DNA from: Ramlibacter monticola
Lineage (GTDB): Bacteria > Pseudomonadota > Gammaproteobacteria > Burkholderiales > Burkholderiaceae_C
Length of the DNA stretch: 64,000 bases
Assembly (NCBI RefSeq): GCF_016722785.1
Contig: NZ_JAEQNE010000002.1
Location: forward strand, 248,001 to 312,000
Direction of reading: 5' to 3'
Each line of letters starts with the position of its first letter. Within the stretch, counting starts at the first letter, position 1. The notes under the pieces were generated by a model. That model saw nothing but the letters and a program-made list of their open reading frames with translations. It searched no databases and was not told the origin of the DNA. Positions 16,600 to 25,548 of this stretch are shown piece after piece. A program made the position numbers and the translations under genes.

Positions 16600-19209
16600 G
16601 TGACCACCGCCCACTGGCACCTGCGCGAGGCCGCCGAAGTCGCGCGTGCCCAGGGCGTGGACCCCGCCCTCGGCCTGGACCTGGACGAAGTCCGCACGCG
16701 CGCCCGGCACCACGGTCCCAACGAACTTCCCACCGCCCCACCGCGCAGCCTGGCCGCGCTGGTGGCCGAGCAGTTCCGCGACCTCATGATCCTGGTGCTG
16801 GTCGGCGCCGCCCTCGTCTCGGGCGTGCTGGGCGACTGGGTCGACACCCTGGTGATCGTGCTGATCGTCCTGCTCAACGCGCTGGTCGGCGTGGTGCAGG
16901 CCTGGCGGGCCGACCGCGCGCTGCTGGCCCTGCGCCGGCTGGCCGCCGCCCAGGCGGTGGTGCTGCGCGGCGGACGCACGCACCGCGTCGCCGCCCACGA
17001 ACTGGTCCCGGGCGACGTGGTCCTGCTGGAAGCCGGCAACCAGGTGCCCGCCGACCTGCGGCTGATCGAAAGCGTGCAGCTGCGGGTGGACGAATCGGCG
17101 CTCACGGGCGAGTCCGTCACGGTCGGCAAGCAGACCGCCGTGCCCGCGGGCGAAACCGGGGCGCTGGGCGACCGGGTCAACATGGCCTACAAGGGCACCA
17201 CCGCGACCCAGGGCCGCGCGCGCGGGCTGGTGGTGGCCACCGGACGCTCCACCGAGCTGGGGCGGATGGCGAAGCTGCTGGCCGAAGGCGGCTGGGAGCC
17301 GACGCCGCTGCAGCGCCGCCTCTCGGTGTTCGGCAAGCGACTGGCGCTGGCGGTGCTGGCCATCTGCGCGGTGGTGTTCGGCGTCGGCCTGCTGCGCGGC
17401 GAGCCGCCGCTGCTGATGCTGATGACGGCGGTGAGCCTCGCCGTCGCCGCGATCCCCGAGGCCCTGCCGGCGGTGGTCACCGTGCTGCTGGCCCTGGGCG
17501 CGCGCCGCATGGTGGCCGTGAACGCGCTGGTGCGCCGGCTCGCCTCGGTCGAGACGCTGGGCTCGGTGACCTGGGTCTGCTCGGACAAGACGGGCACGCT
17601 GACGCAGAACCGCATGCGCGGCGAGGCCCTCGTCGAGGCGGACAGCGGCCGCTGGTCCGCCGCGCAACGCGGCGCGCCCGCCGCTTCCGAGCTGCTGCAG
17701 GCAGCCGCCCAGTGCAACGATGCGCAGGCGGCCCCAGGCGCGGGCTGGGAAGGCGATCCGACCGAGACGGCCCTGGTCGAACTCGCCGCCCTGGCGGGGG
17801 TGGACCGCACGGACCTGCAGCGGCGCTGGCCGCGGATCGCGGAGGAACCCTTCGACGCCACCGCGAAGCGCATGAGCACGTGGCACCGCGGCGGGGCGGG
17901 CGAGGTCGTCGGCTACACCAAGGGCGCGCCGGAGGTCGTGATCCCGTTGTGCGAGGCGTTGCGTGCCCAGGCGGGCGCGCGTCCCCTCGACCGCGCGCAC
18001 TGGCTGCAGCTGGCCGAAGCCATGGCCGCCGAAGGGCTGCGCGTGCTCGCCTTCGCCCGCCGCGAGCGGGACGCGCCGGCGGCGCCCGGCGACACCACCG
18101 GCTTGCAGTTGCTGGGCCTGGTCGGCCTGATCGACCCGCCGCGGGCCGAGGCCGCCGCCGCCGTGCGCGAATGCCGGCAGGCCGGCATCACGGCCGCCAT
18201 GATCACCGGCGACCATCCCGCCACGGCGCGCGCGATCGCGCTGCGCCTGGGCATCGTGCAGGACCCCGGGGCTGCCGTGCTCACGGGCGCGCGGCTGGCC
18301 GCGATGGACGATGCCGCGCTCGCCGCCTGCGTGCGCGAGGTGCGCGTGTTTGCGCGCGTGGATCCCCTGCAGAAGATTCGCATCGTGCGGGCCCTGCAGG
18401 CGCACGGCGAGCTGGTGGCCATGACGGGCGACGGCGTCAACGACGCGCCGGCGCTGCAGCGCGCGGACATCGGGGTGGCGATGGGCCGGGGCGGCACCGA
18501 CGTGGCGCGCGAGGCCTCCAGCCTGGTGCTGCTGGACGACAACTTCGCGACCCTCGCCGCAGCCGTGCGCGAAGGCCGCCGCATCTACGACAACATCCGC
18601 AAGTTCGTGCGCTACGCGATGACGGGCAATTCGGGCGAGATCGGGGTGATCTTCCTGGCGCCGCTGGTGGGCCTGCCGCTGCCGCTGCTGCCGATCCACA
18701 TCCTGTGGGTGAACCTGGTGACCGACGGCCTGCCCGGGCTCGCGCTGGCCGCCGAGCCGGCCGAGCGCGGCGTGATGCAGCGCCCGCCCCGCCCGCCGGG
18801 CGAAAGCCTGTTCGCGCGCGGGCTCTGGCAGCACGTGCTGGCCATCGGGCTGCTGCTGGCGGGGCTGTGCCTGGGCGTGCAGGCCTGGGCACTCGCCGTG
18901 GGCGACACGCACTGGCAGACCATGGTGTTCACCGTGCTCACGCTGGGCCAGATGGCCCACGTGCTGGCGATCCGCTCGGAGACGACGCCGCTGTGGCGGC
19001 TGGGGCTGCGCAGCAACCTGCCGCTGACGCTGGCGGTGCTGCTCACGTTCGCGCTGCAGCTGGCGACGATCTACCTGCCCTTCCTCAATCCCGTGTTCCA
19101 CACCCACCCGCTGACGGCCACGGAGCTGGCCCTGTGCATCGCGCTGGCGGCGCTGGTCTGGGTTGCGGTGGAAGCCGAGAAGGCCTGGCGGCGGCGCAGC
19201 GCCGCCTGA
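16600..19209 (+). CDS. P-type cation-transporting ATPase (type II)
   Basis: An 869-residue membrane pump. Order of parts: N-terminal cation-ATPase domain (RARHHGPNELP), actuator loop with LTGESV, membrane motif IPEALPAVVT, phosphorylation site CSDKTGTLTQN, hinge motif TGDGVNDAPAL and a C-terminal six-helix bundle. PEALP in the fourth membrane segment and the absence of a CPC metal motif point to a type II pump of the calcium or magnesium/sodium kind, not a heavy-metal pump. The GTG at 16600 fits the usual family start. An ATG at 16429 in the same frame would add 57 poorly conserved residues. No convincing ribosome binding site decides between them. Confidence 0.9.
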   Translation: MTTAHWHLREAAEVARAQGVDPALGLDLDEVRTRARHHGPNELPTAPPRSLAALVAEQFRDLMILVLVGAALVSGVLGDWVDTLVIVLIVLLNALVGVVQAWRADRALLALRRLAAAQAVVLRGGRTHRVAAHELVPGDVVLLEAGNQVPADLRLIESVQLRVDESALTGESVTVGKQTAVPAGETGALGDRVNMAYKGTTATQGRARGLVVATGRSTELGRMAKLLAEGGWEPTPLQRRLSVFGKRLALAVLAICAVVFGVGLLRGEPPLLMLMTAVSLAVAAIPEALPAVVTVLLALGARRMVAVNALVRRLASVETLGSVTWVCSDKTGTLTQNRMRGEALVEADSGRWSAAQRGAPAASELLQAAAQCNDAQAAPGAGWEGDPTETALVELAALAGVDRTDLQRRWPRIAEEPFDATAKRMSTWHRGGAGEVVGYTKGAPEVVIPLCEALRAQAGARPLDRAHWLQLAEAMAAEGLRVLAFARRERDAPAAPGDTTGLQLLGLVGLIDPPRAEAAAAVRECRQAGITAAMITGDHPATARAIALRLGIVQDPGAAVLTGARLAAMDDAALAACVREVRVFARVDPLQKIRIVRALQAHGELVAMTGDGVNDAPALQRADIGVAMGRGGTDVAREASSLVLLDDNFATLAAAVREGRRIYDNIRKFVRYAMTGNSGEIGVIFLAPLVGLPLPLLPIHILWVNLVTDGLPGLALAAEPAERGVMQRPPRPPGESLFARGLWQHVLAIGLLLAGLCLGVQAWALAVGDTHWQTMVFTVLTLGQMAHVLAIRSETTPLWRLGLRSNLPLTLAVLLTFALQLATIYLPFLNPVFHTHPLTATELALCIALAALVWVAVEAEKAWRRRSAA

Positions 19210-19210
19210 T

Positions 19211-19474
19211 TCAGGCCTGCAGCGCGTCCATGGCCATGGCCCAACGGCCCCAGGCTTCGTCGGTCTGCACGCGGGCCGCCATCCACTCGCGGAATTCGGG
19301 CGAGCGGGTCGCCTCCTCCGCCTGGCCGCGCGTGGCCAGCTCGGCGCGCAGGGCAACGAAACGCTGCTCGGCGCGATCCTCGAGCGCCTGGATGGCCAGG
19401 GCATCGCTCTCCGCGGAGGCGACGGCGGCGGACTGGGGGGCGTTGGGGAGGCTCTGCATGGCGGCGTCTTTCAT
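19211..19474 (-). CDS. Small hypothetical helical protein
   Basis: An 87-residue acidic protein predicted to be mainly helical (ALEDRAEQRFVALRAELATRG). It ends convergently one base from the ATPase stop codon. The ATG at 19474 was chosen because GGGAGG precedes it at proper distance; an upstream ATG at 19516 lacks this. No cysteines, signal peptide or membrane segment are seen. The family is not recognised and there is no functional clue beyond its neighbours. Confidence 0.6.
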   Translation of the reverse strand: MKDAAMQSLPNAPQSAAVASAESDALAIQALEDRAEQRFVALRAELATRGQAEEATRSPEFREWMAARVQTDEAWGRWAMAMDALQA

Positions 19475-19548
19475 TCTGGGGACCTCCCGCGCGGCGCGAG
19501 GCCGTGCGGTGCGCAACGCCAGAGGAACATCAATGGGAATTCAACGAC

Positions 19549-19564
19549 GCCGCGCCGGCGCGGC
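19549..19564. repeat. 16-bp perfect palindrome upstream of the small hypothetical gene
   Basis: GCCGCGCCGGCGCGGC is its own reverse complement and is followed by a second GC-rich palindromic stretch (CGGCGCCGGC). It lies between the small gene at 19474 and the end of the Bug-family gene at 19682. It could be part of a terminator for transcripts from the right or simply a chance feature of GC-rich DNA. The rest of the roughly 200-base gap shows nothing recognisable. Confidence 0.35.
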
Positions 19565-19681
19565 GCCGGCGGAAGGAGAAGCAACGACCTGCAGATGCAG
19601 CGTCTCTGTGGAACGTCTTGCCCCTCCATTCTACCGGCCTTGCGGAAAGCCCGCTCGGGAGCCGCCCGCAGGCCCGGCGGC

Positions 19682-20671
19682 TCAGTCGATCGTCGCGCCG
19701 CTGCGCTGGATCACCGGGCCCCACTTGGCCAGTTCGGCCTTCATGAAGGCGGCGAACTGGGCCGGCGTGCCCGGGTCGGCGTCCATGTACTGCGCCTTCA
19801 GCTTCTCCTGGGTGGCGGGGTCGCGCATGGCGGCGACGAACTCGCGGTTCAGGCGTTCGATGACGGGGGCCGGCGTCCCCGCCGGCGCGACGAGGCCGAT
19901 CCAGGCGCTGCCGTCCATGGGCACGCCGCCCTCGCGCAGCGTGGGAATGCTGGCCAACTGGGGCACCCGGCGCGCGGTCGACACGGCCAGCACCTTCAGC
20001 TTGCCGGCCTGCGCCTGCGGCATCACCGCGAGCGGGGCCAGGCTGGTCATGTGCGTGTCGCCCTGCAGCACGCTGGTGACGGCCGCCGGCGAGGACGCGT
20101 AGGGCACATGCACCACGAAGCTGTTCGTCAGCGACTTGAGCATCTCCATGCTCAGGTGCGAGAGGCTGCCCACCCCGATCGAGGCGTAGTTGTACTTGCC
20201 GGGGTTGCGCCGCAGCAGGTCCATCAGCTCCTTGAGCGTGTTCACGCCGAGGGACGGGCTGACCGCGATCACGTTGGCCTGGTGCACGCCGAAGGTGATG
20301 GGGGCCAGGTCCTTGAAGGGGTCGTACGGCATCTTCCTGTACAGCGCGACGTTGTTCACCAGCGGGCCGGTGATCGAGGCGCCGATGGTGTAGCCGTCCG
20401 GCGCCGCCTTGGCCACCAGGTCGGTGCCGAGGTTGCCGCCCGCGCCGGCGCGGTTGTCGACCACGATGGGCTGCCTGAGGCCCTGCGCGGCGCGCTCGCC
20501 GACGATGCGCGCGAAGACGTCCGGCGTGGAGCCGGCCGGGAACGGCACGACCAGGCGGATCGGTTTCGCGGGATAGTCCCCCTGGGCGCGCGCGGCGCTC
20601 CAGGGGCCGGCGAGGATCGCGGCCGGTGCGGCGGCCAGCGCTTTCACGAGTTCGCGTCTTTTTTGGGTCAT
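19682..20671 (-). CDS. Bug/TctC-family tripartite tricarboxylate binding protein
   Basis: A 329-residue periplasmic protein with an Arg-rich signal peptide (KRRELV...AGPWSAARAQG), possibly Tat-like. Family motifs are YPAKPIRLVVPFPAGSTPDV, DNRAGAGGNLG, DGYTIGAS and PYDPFKDLAPI. It is a second member of the Bug family in the window and is distinct in sequence from the one at 10579. No TctAB transporter gene is adjacent. It begins 23 bases after the stop of purL on the same strand, so it may be read from the purL transcript. The ligand is unknown and probably a carboxylate. Confidence 0.93.
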   Translation of the reverse strand: MTQKRRELVKALAAAPAAILAGPWSAARAQGDYPAKPIRLVVPFPAGSTPDVFARIVGERAAQGLRQPIVVDNRAGAGGNLGTDLVAKAAPDGYTIGASITGPLVNNVALYRKMPYDPFKDLAPITFGVHQANVIAVSPSLGVNTLKELMDLLRRNPGKYNYASIGVGSLSHLSMEMLKSLTNSFVVHVPYASSPAAVTSVLQGDTHMTSLAPLAVMPQAQAGKLKVLAVSTARRVPQLASIPTLREGGVPMDGSAWIGLVAPAGTPAPVIERLNREFVAAMRDPATQEKLKAQYMDADPGTPAQFAAFMKAELAKWGPVIQRSGATID

Positions 20672-20694
20672 CGACTGCCTGTGCTTGTTGTTCG

Positions 20695-23600
20695 TCAGCC
20701 CACCCAATGGCGCGCGTTGTGCCAGATCTGCATCCAGGGACTGAATTCCGAAGGCTTGCCCGAAGTCCAGGACATCTGGACGTTGCGGAACACGCGCTCC
20801 GGGTGCGGCATCAGCGCGGTGAAGCGGCCGTCGGCCGTGGTCACGCCGGTCAGGCCGCCGGCGCCGCCGTTCGGGTTGAAGGGATAGCGCTCCGTGGGCT
20901 GGCCCTGGTGGTCGACGAAGCGCATCGCCGCGATCGCCTTGCCGGCATCGCCGCGCCGCGCGAAGTCCGGATAGCCCTCGCCGTGCGCCACCGCGATGGG
21001 CAGCCGCGCGCCGGCCATGCCCCGGAAGAACAGGCTGGGCGACTCCAGCACTTCGACCATCGAAAGGCGCGCCTCGAAGCGTTCGCTCCGGTTCGTGGTG
21101 AAGCGCGGCCAGTCCTGCGCGCCGGGGATGATGTCGGCCAGCTCGGCGAACATCTGGCAGCCGTTGCACACGCCCAGGCCGAAAGTGTCCTGGCGGGCGA
21201 AGAAGTCCTGGAACTGGCGCGACAGGTCCGGGTTGAAGGTGATGCTGCGGGCCCAGCCGATGCCGGCGCCCAGCGTGTCGCCGTAGCTGAAGCCGCCGCA
21301 GGCGACCACGCCGAGGAAGTCGGCCAGCCGGTGGCGGCCCGTCTGCAGGTCGGTCATGTGGACGTCGACCGCGTCGAAGCCGGCCAGGGTGAAGGCGTAG
21401 GCCATTTCGACGTGGGAGTTGACGCCTTGCTCGCGGAGGATGGCGACGCGCGGGCGGGAGAGCTTGAGGGCCGGTGCGCCGGGCAGTGCCTGCGGCAGGT
21501 GCACGTGCAGCCCCGGATCCGCCGCATCCCCCGCCGCGGCGTGCTCGCTGTCGGCGCAGGCCGGGTTGTCGCGCTGCTGGCAGATCTTCCAGCTCACGCT
21601 GTCCCACACCTGGTGCAGGTCGGACAAGCTGGCGCCGAAGACCGCCTTGGTGTCGCGCCAGACCTGCAGCTGGCCCTTGCCGGCCTCGATGGCCGCATCG
21701 GCCGGGCGGGTCTTGCCGACGAAGTGCGCGTGCTTCGACAGGCCGTGGGCCCGCAGCACCTGCATCACCTCGTTGCGCTCGGACGTGCGCACCTGCAGCA
21801 GCACGCCCAGTTCCTCGCTGAACAGCGCCTTGAGGGTCAGCTCCTCGCGCCGCGCGCTGACCTGCGTGGCCCAGTTCTTGGCGTCGCCGTAGTCGGCACG
21901 GCTGTCGCTGATGCCGTCGCCTTCCGTCACCAGCAGGTCGATGTTGAGCGCCACGCCCACGCGGCCGGCGAAGGCCATCTCGCAGGCGGCCGCGAACAGG
22001 CCGCCGTCGCTGCGGTCGTGGTAGGCCAGGATGCGGCCCTGCGCCCGCAGTTCGTTGACGGCCGCCACGAGCCGGACCAGGTCCTTCGGATCGTCCAGGT
22101 CCGGCACGTCGCCGCCCGGCTGCCCCAGCACCTGCGCGAGGATGCTGCCGCCCATGCGGTTGCGGCCCCGGCCCAGGTCCACCAGCACCAGGGTCGTGTC
22201 CTCGCTCGCCTGCAGCTGCGGCGTCAGCGTGCCGCGCACGTCGGCGAGCGTCGCGAAGGCGCTCACGATCAGGCTGACCGGCGAGCTCACCTTCTTCGTC
22301 GCGCCGCCCTCGTTCCACTGGGTGCGCATGGACAGGCTGTCCTTGCCGACGGGGATGGCCACGCCCAGCTGCGGGCACAGCTCCATGCCGACGGCGCGCA
22401 CGGTGTCGTACAGCGCCGCGTCCTCGCCCGGCTCGCCGCAGGCGGCCATCCAGTTGGCCGACAGCTTCACCCGCGGCAGCTCGATCGGCGCCGCCAGCAG
22501 GTTGGTGATGGCCTCGGCCGCCGCCATGCGGCCCGAGGCGGCGGCATCGGTGCTGGCCAGCGGCGTGCGCTCGCCCATGCTCATCGCCTCGCCGGCGAAG
22601 CCGCGGTAGTCGGCCAGGGTCACGGCGCAGTCGGCCACCGGCACCTGCCAGGGACCGACCATCTGGTCCCGGTGCGTGAGGCCGCCCACCGTGCGGTCGC
22701 CGATGGTGACCAGGAAGCGCTTGGAGGCGACGGTCGGATGGCCCAGGACCTGGATGGCGGCGTCCTGCAGGGCCACGCCGGTGACGTCGAGCGGGGGCAC
22801 GGTGCGCTGCACGCGCCGGACGTCGCGGTGCATCTTCGGGGGCTTGCCGAGGAGGACGTCCATCGGCATGTCGACCGGCGTGTCGGCGCCCTCGTCCACC
22901 ACGGCCAGCTGCCGCTGCTCCGTCGCCACGCCCACCACCGCGAACGGGCAGCGCTCGCGTTCACAGAAGGCGCGGAACTGCTCCAGCGACTCGGGCGCGA
23001 TCGCCAGCACGTAGCGCTCCTGGCTCTCGTTGCACCAGATTTCCCTGGGCGCCAGGCCGGATTCCTCCAGCGGCACCCGGCGCAGGTCGAAGCGGGCGCC
23101 GCGGCCGGCGTCGTTGGTCAGTTCGGGGAAGGCATTGGACAGGCCGCCCGCGCCCACGTCGTGGATCGCCAGGATCGGGTTGTTCCCGCCCAGCGCCCAG
23201 CACCGGTTGATCACTTCCTGGGCCCGGCGCTCGATCTCCGGGTTGCCGCGCTGCACCGAGTCGAAATCGAGCTCCGCGGTGTTGGTCCCGGTGGCCATGG
23301 ACGAGGCCGCGCCGCCGCCCATGCCGATGCGCATGCCGGGGCCGCCCAGCTGCACCAGCAAGGTGCCCGCCGGGAAGGGGATCTTGTGCGTGAGCCCGGC
23401 GTCGATGAGGCCGATGCCGCCCGCGATCATGATCGGCTTGTGGTAGCCGCGCGCGACGCCGGCGACTTCCTGCTCGTACTCGCGGAAATAACCCAGCAGG
23501 TTGGGCCGGCCGAATTCGTTGTTGAAGGCCGCGCCGCCCAGCGGGCCCTCCGTCATGATCTGCAGCGGGCTGGCGATGTGCTCCGGCTTGCCGAAGCGGC

Positions 23601-24648
23601 CGTCCCACAGCTTCGACACCGTGAAGCCGGTCAGGCCGGCCTTGGGGCGCGCACCGCGGCCGGTGGCGCCCTCGTCGCGGATCTCGCCGCCGGCGCCGGT
23701 GGAGGCGCCCGGGAAGGGCGAAATCGCCGTCGGGTGGTTGTGCGTCTCCACCTTCATGAGGACGTGGTGCGTTGCCTCGCTGGCGCGGTAGAGGCCGCCC
23801 TCGGCCGGCACGAAACGCTCCACGCCGTGGCCTTCCATGACCGCGGCGTTGTCGGAATAGGCGACCACCGTGTGCTGCGGATGCAGCTGGTGCGTGTTGC
23901 GGATCATGCCGAACAGGCTCTTCTCCTGCGGCTGGCCGTCGATGGCGAAGGAGGCGTTGAAGATCTTGTGCCGGCAGTGTTCGCTGTTGGCCTGGGCGAA
24001 CATCATCAGTTCGACGTCCGTCGGGTTGCGCTGCAGGTCCTGGAAGGCGCGCACCAGGTAGTCGATCTCGTCGTCGGCCAGGGCCAGGCCGAAGCGGCGG
24101 TTGGCTTCTTCCAGCGCGGCGCGGCCGCCGGCCAGCACATCGACGTGCTCCATGGGCTGCGGCTGCAGTTCCGTGAACAGGCGCTCCGCCTCGGCCAGCC
24201 CGGGCACCACGCTTTCGGTCATGCGGTCGTGCAGCAGCCCGGCCACCGCGGCCAGCTGCGCCGGCTCCAGCGTGGCCTTGCCCAGCCAGCCGGAGGCCAG
24301 CCGCAGCCGGTATTCCACCGCCCGCTCGATGCGGCGGATGGCGAGGCCGCAGTTGTGGGCGATGTCGGTGGCCTTGGAAGCCCAGGGGGAGACCGTGCCC
24401 AGGCGCGGCGTGACCACCAGCAGGGGCCCCTCGGTGGGGCCGGTGTACGGGTCGCCATAGGTCAGCAGGGCCGCCAGGCGCTCCTTTTCCTGGGGCGTGA
24501 AGGGATGGTCGCTCGCCACCAGGTGCACGTAGCGCGCGGCGATGCCGGCGATCTTGGGGTGCACCGCTTGCAGGCGCGGCAGGAGTTGCTGGATCCGGAA
24601 GTCGCTGAGGGCCTGTCCGCCCTCGAACTCGGTGATGTGCAGGGACAC
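20695..24648 (-). CDS. purL: Phosphoribosylformylglycinamidine synthase
   Basis: A 1317-residue single-chain enzyme of purine synthesis. It converts FGAR, glutamine and ATP to FGAM, the fourth step. It has the N-terminal PurS-like part, two AIR-synthase-type repeats ([38 protein letters not shown]) and a C-terminal class I glutamine amidotransferase domain with nucleophile Cys in GVCNGCQMF. The GTG at 24648 gives the family-typical start [11 protein letters not shown]. An in-frame ATG at 24714, preceded by AAGG, would add 22 residues. It is divergent from map, with under 100 bases between the GTG and the map start. Confidence 0.97.
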   Translation of the reverse strand: MSLHITEFEGGQALSDFRIQQLLPRLQAVHPKIAGIAARYVHLVASDHPFTPQEKERLAALLTYGDPYTGPTEGPLLVVTPRLGTVSPWASKATDIAHNCGLAIRRIERAVEYRLRLASGWLGKATLEPAQLAAVAGLLHDRMTESVVPGLAEAERLFTELQPQPMEHVDVLAGGRAALEEANRRFGLALADDEIDYLVRAFQDLQRNPTDVELMMFAQANSEHCRHKIFNASFAIDGQPQEKSLFGMIRNTHQLHPQHTVVAYSDNAAVMEGHGVERFVPAEGGLYRASEATHHVLMKVETHNHPTAISPFPGASTGAGGEIRDEGATGRGARPKAGLTGFTVSKLWDGRFGKPEHIASPLQIMTEGPLGGAAFNNEFGRPNLLGYFREYEQEVAGVARGYHKPIMIAGGIGLIDAGLTHKIPFPAGTLLVQLGGPGMRIGMGGGAASSMATGTNTAELDFDSVQRGNPEIERRAQEVINRCWALGGNNPILAIHDVGAGGLSNAFPELTNDAGRGARFDLRRVPLEESGLAPREIWCNESQERYVLAIAPESLEQFRAFCERERCPFAVVGVATEQRQLAVVDEGADTPVDMPMDVLLGKPPKMHRDVRRVQRTVPPLDVTGVALQDAAIQVLGHPTVASKRFLVTIGDRTVGGLTHRDQMVGPWQVPVADCAVTLADYRGFAGEAMSMGERTPLASTDAAASGRMAAAEAITNLLAAPIELPRVKLSANWMAACGEPGEDAALYDTVRAVGMELCPQLGVAIPVGKDSLSMRTQWNEGGATKKVSSPVSLIVSAFATLADVRGTLTPQLQASEDTTLVLVDLGRGRNRMGGSILAQVLGQPGGDVPDLDDPKDLVRLVAAVNELRAQGRILAYHDRSDGGLFAAACEMAFAGRVGVALNIDLLVTEGDGISDSRADYGDAKNWATQVSARREELTLKALFSEELGVLLQVRTSERNEVMQVLRAHGLSKHAHFVGKTRPADAAIEAGKGQLQVWRDTKAVFGASLSDLHQVWDSVSWKICQQRDNPACADSEHAAAGDAADPGLHVHLPQALPGAPALKLSRPRVAILREQGVNSHVEMAYAFTLAGFDAVDVHMTDLQTGRHRLADFLGVVACGGFSYGDTLGAGIGWARSITFNPDLSRQFQDFFARQDTFGLGVCNGCQMFAELADIIPGAQDWPRFTTNRSERFEARLSMVEVLESPSLFFRGMAGARLPIAVAHGEGYPDFARRGDAGKAIAAMRFVDHQGQPTERYPFNPNGGAGGLTGVTTADGRFTALMPHPERVFRNVQMSWTSGKPSEFSPWMQIWHNARHWVG

Positions 24649-24731
24649 TGTGCTGAAGCCTTCGGGAAAGGGGCGCCGGCCGCTGACTGGGGCCGTTCGG
24701 GGAGAGCCCGTCATTCTACCTTGGGGGGTGG

Positions 24732-24744
24732 GATAATCCCGACC
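24732..24744 (+). promoter_or_regulatory. Possible -10 element directly before map
   Basis: GATAAT at 24732-24737 lies only 7 bases before the map start codon. If it is a -10 box, transcription would begin at or next to the ATG, giving a leaderless message. No good -35 match stands at the right distance, and no ribosome binding site is visible before this ATG. A nearly identical arrangement precedes the aminotransferase gene at 40494. Confidence 0.35.
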
Positions 24745-25548
24745 ATGGGTATCACGATCAAAGACGAAGCAGGCATCCAGGGGATGCGAACCGCCGGGCG
24801 CCTGGCCGCGGAAGTCCTGGACTACCTCACGCCCCAGATCAAGCCGGGCATCACGACGCGGGAAATCGACCAGCTGGCCGCCGAGTGCATGGCCAAGCAG
24901 GGCACCACGTCCGCCACGCTGGGCTACCAGCCGGCCGGCTACCCGCCCTACCCGGCGTCGCTGTGCACCTCGGTCAACAACGTGGTGTGCCACGGCATCC
25001 CGAACGACAAGCCGCTGAAGAAGGGCGACATCGTCAACGTCGACGTCACCGTCATCAAGGACGGCTGGTACGGCGACACCAGCCGCATGTTCGTCGTGGG
25101 CGAGGCCTCCATCGCCGCCAAGCGGCTGGTCGGCATCACCTACGACGCGATGTGGCACGGCATCGTGGAAGTCCGGCCCGGCGTCCGGCTGGGCGACATC
25201 GGCTGGGCCATCCAGAAGTTCGCCGAATCCAACGGCTTCTCCGTGGTGCGCGAGTTCTGCGGCCACGGCATCGGCCGCAACTTCCACGAGGAGCCCCAGG
25301 TGCTGCACTACGGCAAGCCGGGCACCCTGGAGGAACTGCGCCCGGGCATGGTCTTCACCATCGAGCCCATGATCAACGCCGGCCGGCGCGACGTGAAGGA
25401 ATTCGGCAACGACGGCTGGACCATCGTCACCAAGGACCATTCGCTGTCGGCCCAGTGGGAGCACACGGTGCTCGTCACCGAGACCGGCTACGAGGTGCTG
25501 ACCCTGTCCGAGGGCAGCCCGCCGCCGCCGGCGTTCGTCAAGGGATGA
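24745..25548 (+). CDS. map: Type I methionine aminopeptidase
   Basis: A 267-residue enzyme that removes the initiator methionine from new proteins. The metal ligands are all visible: Asp in [19 protein letters not shown] (two), His in [12 protein letters not shown], Glu in FTIEPM and Glu in QWEHTVLV. The ATG at 24745 gives the usual start ([18 protein letters not shown]). Its stop overlaps the glnD start (ATGA), so the two are translationally coupled. The short C-terminal tail ([13 protein letters not shown]) is Pro-rich. Confidence 0.97.
   Translation: MGITIKDEAGIQGMRTAGRLAAEVLDYLTPQIKPGITTREIDQLAAECMAKQGTTSATLGYQPAGYPPYPASLCTSVNNVVCHGIPNDKPLKKGDIVNVDVTVIKDGWYGDTSRMFVVGEASIAAKRLVGITYDAMWHGIVEVRPGVRLGDIGWAIQKFAESNGFSVVREFCGHGIGRNFHEEPQVLHYGKPGTLEELRPGMVFTIEPMINAGRRDVKEFGNDGWTIVTKDHSLSAQWEHTVLVTETGYEVLTLSEGSPPPPAFVKG

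Noticed and set aside
15847-19404. A minus-strand frame of 1185 codons opposite the P-type ATPase
   Set aside because: The plus strand has every P-type ATPase motif. The minus reading is rich in His, Arg and Gln without similarity, a typical shadow.
20626-24744. A long plus-strand frame opposite purL
   Set aside because: The purL protein on the minus strand is complete and conserved. The plus-strand reading has no recognisable domain until it enters map at 24745.
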